Notes: a model not told the origin generated them from the letters alone. Positions 1 through 12,389 are shown, counted from the first letter of the stretch. The stretch: DNA of 64,000 nucleotides from Paracyclopina nana (GCA_019096065.1 JAGUCH010000007.1:1758501-1822500); one strand, 5' to 3'. Numbers and translations: made by a program.

Positions 1-3000
1 TCCGCATCCTTCTCCACTTCTTCGCAACGCAGAGGAATATGCGAAATCTCCTTGCATAGGCGACAACTCTCCTTGCCACAATGGGGATTGAGGCAGGTGA
101 AAATCTTATTTTCCTCCGGAGTTGTGTCCATGATGGTGGCAAAGGGGCAAAAAGGACATTGCTCAAGCCCATCAATGTCCGCCTTTTCGATTTCGGCCAA
201 CTGGATCCGGCTCAGCCACTTGGAGAACGTGTTGGCCTTCAGGGCCTTTTGCAGGGTTGACAGCGCAAACAGCTCGTCACACTGGCCAAGACAAGCCAAC
301 TCGGACTTGCCTTCGCCTATGGCCACTTCGGAGGCCCTTTGCACGCACTCCTTGCAAAAGAGGTGGCCACCGGAGCATGGGAGCATGTCTTCGTCGAGAC
401 ACTCGTCATTGTAGCAGCAGACACACTCCATAAGAGCGCCTTGCTCCTTGGCCGTTGCTACCTTCTTCTCGTGCTCCTCCTTCTGCTTATTCACGAATTG
501 CCTCACTTCGTCCTCTTTGCGCGAGTATTGGAGCTCCTTGAGGAAATTGATGTCGATCTCGGCCGGCATTGGACACTCGTGGTCCGGCCTCCGCGTTTTT
601 CGCTTCACTCCGCTGTACTTCTTCAGGGCTCGAACGCAGGGCACGAACAGGCTGTTGTTGATGCTGAAGATCTTGTTGATCACCTGCACTGATATGTGTC
701 TGAACTCCTTTTTGAGCTGGTTCAACGAGTGCTTCTTGTACAGCTCCGACACCTGACGCGTCTTGTCCATGAAGTAGGCCTCCGGATCGTTGTACATGTC
801 CAGGATCTCGGCCACGGTCACTTGGCCGGAGTATTTTTCAAGCAGCTCCGCCTCTTGCTGCCTCTTCTCGTAGTCCTTCCTCGACGGAAAGGAGGCTGCA
901 GTGTTGTTTTCCAAGGACTCCTCGATCCAGTGGTTCATTTGCTCCTCGTTGTCGCCAAACTCGACAGCTTTTTCATGGAGGAACTCCGGATCGGTTTGTG
1001 GGAAAAGGGTGACCAGGGTCTCGAGTCTTTTGTTGGCACGGTCCTCTTCCGTTTCGACAAACGAGGAGGACGAGGACGTGGAGGGCTGCTGCGCGTCCAC
1101 TGTGTCAGCAGCAGCAGCCTCATTTTGATTGTTGTCAGTGAGATCTATGGTTTCATTCACGCGAGCTTGAGTGCTCGGTCCAGGCTTGGGCTCAAAGAAG
1201 TGCTGGAAAGGGATGTCCTCCTCTTCCACCACCTGGTCCTGGTCCTCCATCGCATGCATGGTCATGTTGAGGCCTTGCCCTCCCTGGGTCAAGTTCACGA
1301 TGGGAGCCGGCTCAATGATGCCCTCCTCCACCTCCAGGAGAGGCTCGGCCTTAACAGCCGTCACTTTGGGCTTCCAGTAGTCAGGAGGATTGCCGAAACA
1401 AGTGAGTAGCTCAGTGATGAACCGTTCTATTGCAGCAGGTTTCCCAGCGAGGTCTTCTGACATTTCCTCCAAGTACTCTTTGGGAGTGGTGGGGAACATG
1501 CTGACCAAATTATTGTACAATTCCCGAACTTCGTGCGCGTCAGACTGCGAGAGATCCACAATGGGTGGACTTCCACTCAGATCTACCAAAGTTGGAGTCT
1601 TCTTCCCATTCCGGCCATTACTGCTACTCTCTTTGGCTTCAATGATGTCCTTAAGGTCTTCTCTCAGAGCTTTGAAACTAATGTGGTTGCTCGACGACGA
1701 GGATGGTGAGGCTTTCGACCTCGACTTCCGAGGCCGATGTGCACTGAAGTTGAATGGGCCATGCAAGTGGTCCTCTGACAACTGAATTTTGGGTCGACTA
1801 CTTTCTGGCTTTGAGGATGAGGACGAGGAGGAGGCTGATAACGAGGCCATGGCCTCGTTGTCCGCTTCCACCAGCGCTGAACCAACATCGAGCCTGGGGA
1901 CTTTACTAGTGGTACCTCTGGATGTCGAGGGCTCAAAGTCTTCATCGTCGGGGAGCTGGCCATCATCGTCCATGTTGAGGTCAAGAAGAGGCTTTTTGCG
2001 CTTTTGGGGCTGCTTCTCCTTGATGACAACTCCACCTTCTTCGCTGGCCTCGTCAGACGCCAGATTGGCCCAAATGTCCATGCTTTTGGAAGACCCTGGA
2101 GCACCACTCGATGAAGAGGAGGACTCTGCAATCTGCGTCGTGGCTGTGGCAGAGGGAGTTGTCGATGAGCTCTTGGCTTTGCTGTTTTTGCACCGCATCC
2201 CGTTGCCAACCTTGTTCCTCACTTGAACTGGAGAGGGCTCCCTTCTCCTGGGAGCAACATCTTCCTCAGGATCTTCAGCTTCCTCCAAGAATTCGTTCAA
2301 AACAAGCTGAAAAATGGAAAAAAGCACCATGAGCCAACACCTTTATCAAAAAATTGATAACGAGGGAGCGCACCGAAACATTCATGAAATTTATTGCGGG
2401 CCTTGAATCACTGTTGTGCTTTAACTTATTTTCTCTTACCATGCTCATTAATTTTTAGCAGAAAATCTATCGAATTTCTTATTTCATAGCTACGCTATGC
2501 AATTTGACAGCTTTTGAAATAGAAAGTTATTTTACGTACTTGGCATTATCATGTATGCCGAAGTGACTCAAAATATACATAACACCAAATCTGCGAACTG
2601 ATGTCATGATCCAAGAATGTATCACAGTTTTTCGAACATTTTACAATCAGAAATCAAGAGAGAAAATATTTTTTCTGCTTATTTGGAAATTACCGAATCC
2701 AAAAACCTGTCGAAGACAGCAATATTTATGACTCTCATATTAGCTTCGCTCAGGCTAGCTGATAAACCTCGACTGACGCACACAACCTTTTACAGATACG
2801 ACCTAAAATGTCGCGATTTATCTCCCCCACTGAAGAATGTGATACGACGGAAATTGACATGAAAAAAGAACGGCTAAAAACAAATGAAAGCTTGGCTGAC
2901 GAAAACTGACGGGAAAAAATGAGATCGATATCGCTCAGCCTCAACTCACCTGCACTCTAGAAGGGTTGTCAACATGAGCCTCCAGCATTGATCGTACTTC

Positions 3001-3559
3001 ATCGTACGATTTGTCTGGCATCAGCTTGAGAATCAAGTTCGTATCACGGCCTAGGTCGGCTTGAATTTGCTCATCACGAGCTTTGTCAGCATCAATCGAT
3101 TCCTCGAAAAGTTTTTGCAACAAAACATCACTATCATCCTGTTGCTGTAGAAGCAGCTGCTGCTGCTGTTGTTGTACTAAGTTACGATCATGCTGGAGCT
3201 GTTGATCCGGTTGATCGCCGTCATTGTTGGACGAGTTATTATTGGGATCATTGTTGTTTGCAAGATCAGCCTCAGCCTCTTCCGTCAACTGATCAATCGA
3301 AAGGCGACGACTGAAATGAGAGAAAATTGTTTTCCATGCTGCTTATGACCACTGTGAGATTTTGAGCGTCTTACTGCACTAAATCTGCTGATCGCCGGTG
3401 AAGATCCGCCGCCGGAGAGTTGGTCACTGATGCCGAATAAGACGTAGCCGAGGATGAATCATGGTCAAAATGGTCATTGGCCAGAATCTCGTGAGATCCT
3501 ATCAGGAGATTTTCCTCGTTCACATCCCACTGGTCATCCTCGGTGTCGGCCATGTCCAC
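1..3559 (-). CDS. RNF216: RNF216/TRIAD3-type RBR E3 ubiquitin ligase, 3' part off the left edge
   Basis: RNF216 is an RBR E3 ligase that builds ubiquitin chains on signalling proteins. Three exons are visible: 3559-3375, 3310-2950 and 2306-1, with GT-AG ends and matching phases. Near the left edge the minus frame reads RING1 (CVCCYNDECLDEDMLPC, then HLFCKEC) followed by the start of the IBR (CPFCPFATIMD, then CLNPHCGKESCRLCKE). That CRLC/CPFC spacing is the RNF216 signature. RING2 with its catalytic cysteine lies outside the window. Upstream are an RNF216-like segment (DMYNDPEAYFMDKTRQVSELY), a candidate SUMO-interacting motif (ETIDLTD, about 1131-1151), long Ser/acidic low-complexity stretches, and a glutamine run near 3130-3180. 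About 950 residues are present before the edge, more than the whole human protein (about 866). The family call is firm. The first ATG (3559) could be replaced by the one six bases downstream. Confidence 0.9.
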
Positions 3560-4049
3560 AAATGCTAAACAATGCCTCGATAATCACCCATAATTGGTCT
3601 GCACATCGAACAAAAGGCCGAAAATGAGCCCTTTCTACACCATGCTAAAACACTGCTGGCGAATAGGCAAGCTGCTCCTCAAGTACTAAACTGAGTTAAG
3701 ATTGTAAACAACTGAACAGCTTGCGTCGCTACCAGATGTCAATCCGTAGCAATTCACGTCGGCGACCTCGAGCTTGTATAGCTTCAATTTGAGATAATAG
3801 TTGTTGAAAAAATAGAACACGCGTCTTTATTTGCTGCTTGTTTACAAAATGAATCTCATTTTAGAGCGCAATATTTTTTCCGTCAAACATTGTTTACTTT
3901 TGGCATTTTCCGTCAAAGTGAATGGAGTGAAGCTGCTAACGCTGCAGCTGTCGCTAATTCTCTTAGAAGCGAAATAAAAAGACATTTATTTCCCAAAGCT
4001 GCTGGCTCCTCCAAGTCCCCCATGAGGCTCAAATAATGATCGCCATGAT
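3560..4049. other. Intergenic, FNIP 3' end to RNF216 5' region
   Basis: Both neighbours are on the minus strand. A minus-strand AATAAA at 3985-3990 lies about 60 bases past the FNIP stop and is the likely poly(A) signal. The remaining sequence up to 3559 should hold the RNF216 promoter. I see no open frame or repeat of note in it. Confidence 0.6.
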
Positions 4050-6397
4050 TCACTCACTTGATAGGCCATAACTTGATCTCAATTCGGGACACTGAAAAGC
4101 TGCAACGGACATCAAAAGAGGAATGTCGTTGGAGTCCACGCCTGGAAAACCTAAAGTAATTAGCAACTTTGATCAAACTTAGATTTTGCTCAATGCTGAC
4201 CTAATATCTTGATAAGTTGGCTCAGATTGAGCATGCTCGCCGGAGACTTGATCAGTGACGTTAGTAGCTTTGAAAGCAAAACTATCCGGTAAAGTCCGTC
4301 CTCGATTTGGCTGAAAAGCTATCGGAACAAAAAACTATAAAAAGCTACACTTGGATTGTGAAAAAACGAAGGAAGCTTTACATTATCACTTGAAGGTTGC
4401 ATTGCTGCAGAGTCCATGACGTCTACAATATTGGCCACTAATGGGGCGAAAATAAGACTTTGCCCTTCGCAATTATCGCGGTGCATTTCTACAAGACCCG
4501 TTTCCATGTTGCCATGTAGCCATAATACTTTTGCTTTGGATTGCATGCACGCATTGATACCATTACATACGTCTCTGCAGTCTCTGCGTGAATTTGAAAT
4601 CATTGCCTGTTTAGCTTAATTTGATCTAATTATAGCATATACGTTGTGATGGTTCCCTGTAGCATTTCGCTGGGTAAAATATGATCAGTAATGCAAATTC
4701 CATAAGGCATGTCACACAATTGGAAACTGTTCTCCTCGAACAATGCATGGCTATAAAATGAGTGAGAGGTGGATAGTTGCACTTGAACAAAGTTTGCTGG
4801 TGGCTGCGCACGCATTCTTACCCAGGAAGCAGAACTTTCATGTAGCTCAGGGACTCTTTGATAGCCTCATTAGGAAGGAAGGCTGGCTCATCATTCACCT
4901 CTAAGCTGGGTGGGGGTTGGCATACAAGTTTTTCGTTTTCTCCTAGAACGAACAGAACTCCTCGGCTACTTTCCTCAAGCTCCTCCTCCTTCTTCATTTC
5001 AACAAGTTCACGAAATGCTTTGAAATGCTTCTCCTCCAGCTGTTGCTGACAAGCAACCTTTTGTCTCTTCACAATGGCTGCTCGGAAAAAGTAGCTAGAG
5101 GCAAAAATCAGCCCTTTTAGTTGGGCCACATTTTCTCCTTTGCACGAGAGCACAAATCGACTATTATGATGCTCATCAAAAAAGGTATCTGACAAGTCAT
5201 CTTGTGCAAATGAGCTCACCCAGTCAGGGCAGTGGGTTAAAATTGCAGTCAGCCAAGAGCTACGTAAAAAGGATCAAAAAAGATAAAATGTCTGTCATTT
5301 CCTGGTTGCTACCATAAAAAGAATCGTTTTTCCTTAGTGTCGAGTAATGAACGTAGGCTGACGAACTGAAGGCCAAGGTAGTCTTTAAATTGTGTCAAAT
5401 GCCAAGCTGTCATTTGCAGCCTTTGCGAGGCCACGAAGGCTGTCATAGTATTAATGAGGTCAATATGTATGCCGTAGACCTCATGGACAAATGCTACTTT
5501 TCTGCGCGTTCGAATAGCTTCGTCTACTCGTATTTTGGCAACTTCCATCAACTCCTCCATAAAAATGTAGGCTGGAGGAAGAAATAAAGTTTGCATATCA
5601 GGGACCGTCATGACGAGGCCCAGAGCAATTTTGGACCTCTTGGGCTGCTGTTGTAGGGGTGCGGGTAGCAGGAGTTCACTGCTGTTCTGCAATTATAATG
5701 AAATATGATGGTTGCTACAACTTGCTTGATAAGGCCCTTACCATAGGGGATACGTTGGAAGAAAGCGGAGAACTCCCTCTTTTCCAATGCTGATCAGCCA
5801 GATGCGAGCACGAAAAGAACCCAGAATCTCTCTCATCTACACAAAAAATTCAGCTATTCGCGTATGCTACGAAAGATCACGTTTTCACCTTCAATTTTGC
5901 TGATTTGGCTGCCAAATGAAGAGGAGGCAAAACTATCTGTAGAATTGCCTTTTTTGCGACTGTGACTGTTCATCATATAGGAGCAACTCCAAAGAGTGCC
6001 ACTATTATCCAACTTGTGAATCTACTATTATATTATAATAACACCTGAGTACCACATCAGGATTAAAATTGTCAACCTTAAATGCATTGTTTTGCTTAGA
6101 CAGTGAAATCGTCCCCATCATCATTTCTGCAAAAAACTTGACATCTGGCCCTGATTTAGTGACTTTGTAGCCATGGCTGCCAATCACCTGGACTTCAGGT
6201 GGAAATGGGCTATGCAGCTTTTGAGTAGCTTTAGAGTCGAACAGCAATGTTTTGTGGCCATGATGAGATTCCCTGATGAGCAGAAATCTGCACGAATCAA
6301 GGTCAAAATCGAGCCCTGGACTCAAGGCAGTCCACGTGGGCTCTTGAGGGCTGGAGTCACTTTTCTTGAATAGTTTGCAGAAAAATGACCTTGCCAT
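4050..6397 (-). CDS. FNIP: Folliculin-interacting protein (FNIP) homologue
   Basis: FNIP binds folliculin and AMPK. The FLCN-FNIP complex is a GAP for RagC/D at the lysosome and so tunes mTORC1. The start at 6397 gives MARSFFCKLFKK, then the FNIP N-terminal longin motif (RFLLIRESHHGHKTLLFDSK) and GPDVKFFAEMMMGTISL, which matches the vertebrate DVxxLGEMMFGSV segment. The last exon ends with GVDSNDIPLLMSVAA, the conserved FNIP C-terminal helix motif, and a TGA at 4050-4052. At least five exons with short introns are visible (for example a break near 6047 joining to an exon at about 5998-5889). The locus is only 2.35 kb, so the protein should be around 600-700 residues against roughly 1,100 in vertebrates. 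The central disordered region is therefore probably reduced. Exact inner exon ends were not all settled. Confidence 0.82.
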
Positions 6398-6497
6398 GGG
6401 AGTATCTCAGCACTGACTGAAAAACACATGACTTGAGTAGTCAACTTGGCAACGCTCTGAAGTAGTTGTACAACAATATAGCTTTCTTTTATCAAGT
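6398..6497 (-). promoter_or_regulatory. 100-base LTV1-FNIP spacer with a 3' splice-acceptor-like site
   Basis: Only 100 bases separate the LTV1 stop from the FNIP ATG on the same strand. I see no AATAAA in the spacer. On the minus strand a tract TGTGTTTTTCAG ends at 6417, 19 bases before the FNIP ATG, and looks like a good 3' splice site. This would fit trans-splicing, an alternative cis-splice from an LTV1 exon, or chance. The 14-base motif GATAAAAGAAAGCT (6493-6480) follows the LTV1 stop and recurs exactly in the CHTF8-POPDC spacer. Confidence 0.4.
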
Positions 6498-8028
6498 TCA
6501 GCACAACTTCACAGCTTGATTGCAATGCAAACGAATGTTGATGGCATGTTTCTCCTGCTTGGTCTTCTCCTCCTTGAAAGCATCTCGGTTGGCCTTTTTC
6601 TCCACTCGTCGTTCCCTCCGGAGATCCTTAAGAGCTTGTTTTCTGGCCTTTTTCTCCTCCTTCGATTCATGCTTGTTGCGAAAGGAAAGCTGGGAGACAC
6701 GCGATGCAAGGGTCATTGTCTCAACATCATCCTCGTCGTCAGATGACTCGTATTGCCTTTCACGATTTTCACGATCAAGTTGCTTCAGTGCTGCTGAGGT
6801 GAGACCTTTTCCAAGGACGTCCTTGGGGATGCCAGTTTTGCCTGACACTTTGATGGGCTGAAATGCAATTGAATTTAGACAATATTCGCCAATATTTGAT
6901 AGTGAGTTGAACGTACTTTGATACTTGGCTCCCTGATGAGCTTTGGATGATTGTATAAGGTTGAATATGTGGTCAGAATGGATTCGCAGTCAAATTTGTC
7001 CTCAGCCTCTTCCTCGTTCAGTTTCAACAGTTCTACTTCGTTGTCTGAAGTTTCGTAGATCTCCAGACCTTTGCGGTTCTCCTCTTCCAAAGGCTGACGC
7101 TCCTCTTTCTTGAACTTTTCAAATTCTCTGACCATTTGATTCATGATTTCTGAATCCTCAGGATGACAACCCTCAATTTCATCCTGATCCAGTCCACCCA
7201 AGTTTTCCTCGTCGTAGTCGTCAAAGAACTTTTCAAATTTGTCATCCAGCAAGGATAATTGATCGTTCCTCCTGATGACAGAACTGGACATGGAGTAGCT
7301 GGTAAACTTTGATTTGGTTTCTTCGTCTGAGAAATTGCTGAAGCCTCCATCAAGACTTGGGACGTCATCGAGTGCCTCGTCACTGTCGTAGCTGTCATAT
7401 TCCTCATCATCAGATTCGTCTGGTCCCTCAAGTTTTGCCTCCGCCAAAATTGCATCCAGTTCAGCTTCTCCTTCCTCTAAATCTTCATCTTTGAGTGTGT
7501 AGACGACTTCGTGGCTGAACTCATCATCGAGAGTCTCAACAATGTCAGGATCCCAATCAAGTAATGGCCCACTGTGTGGTGCAGCCTTATTTAACAGACC
7601 GACTTCTTCTACCTCTTTAGAGGCAAATACAACGCCTGGCAGCTTGACATTGGAAGATTTGCTCTCATCTTTCTCCTTTTCAACGAGGAATTTGTCCACT
7701 TGATCCCAATCGTATTGAACTTCTTGGCGATCCTTCATATGTTGCAAATAGTCATAGTTGTCATCGAAAAACACGCCGTATTTGTGCTCTTCTTCCTTGC
7801 GCTTTTTGGCCTCCTCTTTGGTGATCAAGGGTTGCAAGACACGCTGAGGAGCGTCAGGGTCTGCTGCCAAAGGATCCTTTTGTGAACGATGAATGAGCGC
7901 AAAAGTTGTAGTGCGCTCATTTTTCGGATCGATGAACTTTTTCGTGTTTTTCTTGGGTTTCTACGGTGACAATGTCGAATTAATCTCAAAAAACTCATTT
8001 TAAAGGGTTAAAGTATGCTTACCGGCAT
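6498..8028 (-). CDS. LTV1: LTV1 ribosome biogenesis factor
   Basis: LTV1 is a late 40S assembly factor that travels with pre-40S particles and must be released before final maturation. Three exons join in frame: 8028-8023 (only ATG CCG), 7960-6917 and 6857-6498. This gives 469 residues, very near the human length (475). The N-terminus reads MPKPKKNTKKFIDPKNERTT, then RSQKDPLAADP, both typical of LTV1. The middle is acidic (SDDEEYDSYDSDEAL) and the C-terminus is the basic coiled segment SKEEKKARKQALKDLRRERR. The first coding exon of six bases is unusual but the junction recovers the conserved N-terminus exactly. It is divergent to RIOK1 and upstream of FNIP on the same strand. Confidence 0.93.
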
Positions 8029-8753
8029 GGTAAAGGCCGAAAATTAAAGTTGATGCTTTACACTTATTTAATCCACGTTTCTATCAAATGACAATAACAA
8101 ACCCTACTTTAGTACAGCGCGTTAACTAAGGGCCTTTCCATGTGGTGTGTCAACAAACAGTAAATGAGTGATCGTGTCAAAAAATGGTAACTGTGTGCTA
8201 TGCAATGCGCAATAGTGACAGTGTCAAGGAGTGACTGGCAGATGGACATGTAACAAGCAACCAAAACAAATTTTATTTCATACCTCAATTCATTTATCCC
8301 CTTTTTCTTACAAAAAACACCAATTTAAGCTATGTGACTTTCTGATTAGTCTGGTAACTCTCAATGAAAAACAAACTTTTATGCTCTTGTCCATCTGGCT
8401 TGTGTTGTGTTGTGCTGTGCTGTGATGTGACAAATTTCGGTAACTTGGAAAATTTAGCACTGATTGTAGTGTCAAGTTTTGGTAACTTAGTGTCAAAAAA
8501 GCACCAAATGGAAAGCCCCAAAAAGAGACAGATATATTATAGCTCATCTGTTTGATGCAAGGCGCCTACTATTTTTCTCGTGGAATTACCGAGTGATAGT
8601 TTTGTAACTTATCCTCCGTGAAAAACAGAATGTTTGGCTATTTTGATCCATTTTAGGTCTAATAAGCAGGCATAAGGATCGATACGCTCAACTTTCAAAA
8701 CAAATAGCACCACATGTGGAAATTCACAAGTTAGTGCGAGAAAATAGAAAGAA
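8029..8753. promoter_or_regulatory. Divergent promoter region of LTV1 and RIOK1
   Basis: This 725-base gap lies between the two ATGs of head-to-head genes that act in the same pathway. It contains a T/G-rich simple stretch near 8398-8432 built from repeated TGTG/TGCTG units. I see no TATA box close to either start, as expected for housekeeping promoters. Confidence 0.5.
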
Positions 8754-10414
8754 ATGGCGAATCTTGGTGAATCTTGCGACGGACAATTCAGCGACGCCGA
8801 AGATGATTTCCCGAAAAAAGTCGGCGAAAAGCTCACGATTGAGAATTCGGAAGACGTCTTTAGTAGTGATGAACATGACATCTACTACGATTCGGATGAT
8901 GAGCTTGAAGACGAATATGACAACTGGAATGATCATAGCGTCGCTGATGGCAAAAATGTGGGCAACATGAGCAACATAAATGGGCAGCATCCCAACAAGC
9001 AAATGCCCAGCACAAATGGTAGCAAAGTGACGAAATTTCAGCCTCCCGAAAAAGTGTTCAAGAAGTTTGCTGACAAGATCAACATTGACAAGTATGAGCC
9101 AAAATTAACCAGTTCTGCAGTCAACAAGGTTCTAGAGCAAGAAAAACGCGGAGAAAAAGAGAGGTGTGTTTTTCGTAGAAAAAGCTATTAAAATGTGTTC
9201 TCTGAATTTAAACGTTCTTTTACAGGTATAGAGTTAAGGACAAGTCTGACAGAGCAACCATTGAACAAGTGATGGACCCAAGGACAAGAATGATCTTGTT
9301 TAAGCTGCTCAACAGAGGCTTCATCTCTGAAATCAATGGCTGCATTTCTACTGGAAAAGAAGCGAATGTTTACCACTGCACTGCAAATGGAGAGGAAGAT
9401 AGAGCAATCAAGATCTACAAAACTTCGATTCTCGTGTTCAAAGATCGTGACAAGTATGTCAGTGGTGAGTTCAGATTTCGACAGGGATATGGCAAGAAAA
9501 ACCCAAGGAAAATGGTGCGAACTTGGGCAGAAAAAGAGATGAGGAACTTGACCAGGCTCTACAACGCTGGCATTCCTTGCCCAAAGCCAGTTCTATTAAG
9601 GTCACATGTGCTGCTAATGGAATTTATTGGCCAAGAGGGATGGCCAGCTCCAAGGCTTCAAGATGTGGAAATTTCAGACTCCAAAGCGCGTGAACTCTAC
9701 TGGGATCTCTCTTTGAATATCCGTAACATCTACCACCAGTGTAAGCTTGTTCATGGTGACTTGAGTGAATTCAACTTGTTGTACCATGATGGAAAGGCCT
9801 ACATCATTGACGTGTCACAATCAGTTGAGCATGACCACCCACACGCATTGGAGTTTCTCAGGAAAGATCTTCACAATGTGACGGAATTTTTCAAAAAGAA
9901 GAATGTCAACGTGCTGACTGTCAAAGAGCTGTTTGACTTTGTCGTTGACCCAACCATTGCCGAAAATGAGCAGGAAGCAGCTCTTGAAAAACTGAACGAA
10001 AAAGCGTCACAAAGATCGAATGAAGAGCGTACAGCTCAAGAATTGGTGGAAGCTGAAGTTTTCAAGCAGATTTTCATTCCTCGACGATTGATTGAAGTGG
10101 ACTTTCCAGAGCGTGAAATCACCAAAGCAAAAGTTCAAGATCCTGCTTACAAATCAGTGACAGGAGTGCAGCTCAATTGTGATGAGGACACGAGTAGCGA
10201 GAGTGATTCTTCCGAGAGTCATGACTCATCTAATGAGGACGAGGAGCAAACTGGAGAGTTCAAGGATTCACACAGGCCAAGAGATGAATCACCTAACAGC
10301 AAAAAAGAGAGGAAAAAAGCTGTTAAGGCAGAACAAGCAGAAAAGCGTAAAAACAAAGTGAAGAAGCATATCAAGAAACGGAAAGAAAAAGTCTCATCGA
10401 CTAAGAAGAAGTGA
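8754..10414 (+). CDS. RIOK1: RIO kinase 1, atypical protein kinase/ATPase
   Basis: RIOK1 acts in the last cytoplasmic steps of 40S maturation (Nob1-dependent 18S end cleavage) and recruits substrates to PRMT5. Two exons (8754-9163 and 9226-10414, phase 2) give 532 residues. The N-terminus is acidic. The RIO domain begins near [18 protein letters not shown], with the nucleotide-binding loop [11 protein letters not shown], catalytic loop [16 protein letters not shown] and metal-binding [16 protein letters not shown]. The last two blocks are diagnostic of RIO1. The C-terminus is a lysine-rich tail. All catalytic residues I can check are present. The ATG at 8754 is the first in the exon and gives the expected N-terminus. 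Confidence 0.96.
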
Positions 10415-10810
10415 ACTACTCAGAGCTACTTATATTTTTCGCGCTGCACTTTTGAAATTGACATGTAGCGAGTGGATATTTTTTAGGCAAACTTGTTTCT
10501 TATTGAGGCATTATAAGCCTTTAATTCTTCTATTAGGCCTGAAATATAACTCATTATGTGGCAATTAATATTTCATCTTCCGGCTTAACTAATTAAATCT
10601 CTGAAACTGGTGAATTTTGACAATGGAAATTTTTCTGAATTTTTGATTGACTTGATTCGATCGTCAACAGTTTTACAAAACAAAGTCAATAACATCGCGA
10701 ACAAAAAGCAACGAAATAAATTACTCGTCAAATGAGCTGGCTTTTTAGCAAACAAGTCAAACGTGAAAATTACACATTAAAAAAAATCGCGAATTTGTCT
10801 AAAGTTAAAT
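10415..10810. other. Intergenic, RIOK1 to LRR gene
   Basis: This is AT-rich sequence of 396 bases between same-strand genes. It should hold the RIOK1 3'UTR and the promoter of the next gene. I see no clear poly(A) signal, repeat or RNA gene. Confidence 0.4.
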
Positions 10811-12389
10811 ATGCCGAGGCTGAAAAGTGTAAAGAATTTAGAAGGCCTCTGCTTGGATTCCTTTTGCAAGATTTGTGCCACTACGTGTGCCTTTTTAGAG
10901 GAGAATGAGACTGGTTACCATGAGGAAGAGCAAGTTTTCGTGAATTTCCTGAAAAACCTACCTCGAGCGATTGTAGAACAAGTCATTACAATCACAGTGA
11001 AGATAATCGCTGAAAAAGTGCGCAACAACCGGTCTCAAAAAGGGTTACTGAAAGCAGTGGAACTTTTACCGCAAAGCAGTGTTCAAAAGCTTAATTTGAG
11101 CCCTTTGTTTCATAGTGCTAGGCTCTATGGCAATGTGGACCGAAGACTGAAAAACCTGATAGAAGATGGACTTCACCAACTGCCAAATTTGTTTGAGTTG
11201 GACTTGCGATCTAAATGCACTGATGCTATGCTGGTTCAGGTTGCTAAACATTGCCGTGGAATAGGCATTATTAACATAACGCTATCTGACATAAGCGATC
11301 GGGGCTTGTTGGCTTTGATTGGTTCTTCTATGAAAAATGAAGTATCTAAGGCAAATGGTGACGGCTGTCCTTGCCTCATGTCACTTAACATTCATGACTG
11401 CCTTATGGTGACAAATTGTGGAGTGGCGGCTCTTTTGAAAAACCTGCCAAAACTGGAGAACCTCCATTTTGACAACATTTTCGAGGCTCTGGAAATATTG
11501 CTTAAAATGGAGCCTGCGTTTGTTGACGGCTCTGCAAGGCTGAAAATTACTCATCTAGAGCAACTAAATCCACTCCAAGAAAATGCCACAGTCATGTTCG
11601 AGGCTGCAGCTAGAGCATGTCCAAAAATAGAAAGTGTGAGAATGACGTATATTGACGATTTTCATCCCTTCCTTACTCACTTTTCTGAAATCAAGCACGT
11701 AAGTAGTTGTGGAATTTCGAGAGTAATTCTAGAAGGGCAGTGTAAAGGAATTTATTTTTCAGATTCAGCTTGAGCTTCCTTCTAGCTTGAACGAAGAATT
11801 CACTAGGCTTACCTCGCAGTTTGGACGAAATTTAATCTCTCTGCATTTGACGTTTAAGAGCATTCACGCTTCAATTCTGACTGAGATGGCAAAAAACTGC
11901 CCAAACCTTGAAAGTATTAGGCTTTTTGGAACCAGTGTCATCAACACGACCAGTTTGAAGCCCAACGAAAAGTATTTTAACCGCCTCAAAGCCTTTGAAG
12001 CAAGGCTGCTGTTCGAAGAGCATGACATGCTTTTTGAAGATTTTAACCCGAACTTGCCAGATCATCAAGTGCATCCTGAGTTCATGCATTTTTTCCTTGC
12101 CTACTCACCTGCCATTCAAGAAATCACGTTCTCGGCCAGAATAGCGTTTGCGAACGAAAATTTCCTCGCGGAAATTCTCAGTGTGAACCCGATGAGTGAA
12201 CTTCAAAGACTTTGCATCAGCCCATTGAACAAAGTACCTGGGCTTACCCATACAGTCGCATTTAACATAATCATGGCTCTGCCAAACCTGTCAACACTTG
12301 CAGTGTCTCGATGGTCCATACGAACTCGAGAAATAGCAAATTTGAAGCAGCTTTTAAAGCATCAAAATATTGATGTTCTGCTAGTGTAA
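10811..12389 (+). CDS. Leucine-rich repeat protein of F-box/LRR type, unnamed
   Basis: Two exons (10811-11698 and 11763-12389, phase 0) encode 504 residues. There is no signal peptide, so it should be intracellular. Irregular leucine-rich repeats of the cysteine-containing, F-box/LRR kind run through the protein, for example LPNLFELDLRSKCTDAML, CLMSLNIHDC, LPKLENLHFDN, CPNLESIRLFGTS and LPNLSTLAVSRWS. The first 100 residues may contain a divergent F-box-like helical segment, but I cannot show one. Arthropod genomes carry families of such proteins and I do not recognise this member. Its stop codon lies 51 bases before the NKIRAS ATG with no poly(A) signal between, so its 3' end formation is unclear. 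Confidence 0.7.

Noticed and set aside
696-1409. 237-codon plus-strand open frame
   Set aside because: Antisense shadow of RNF216 coding sequence; Leu/Arg-rich with no family likeness, while the minus frame reads RING and RNF216 motifs.
1664-2209. 181-codon minus-strand open frame
   Set aside because: Wrong minus frame over RNF216; the frame joined by splicing to the upstream exons is a different one.
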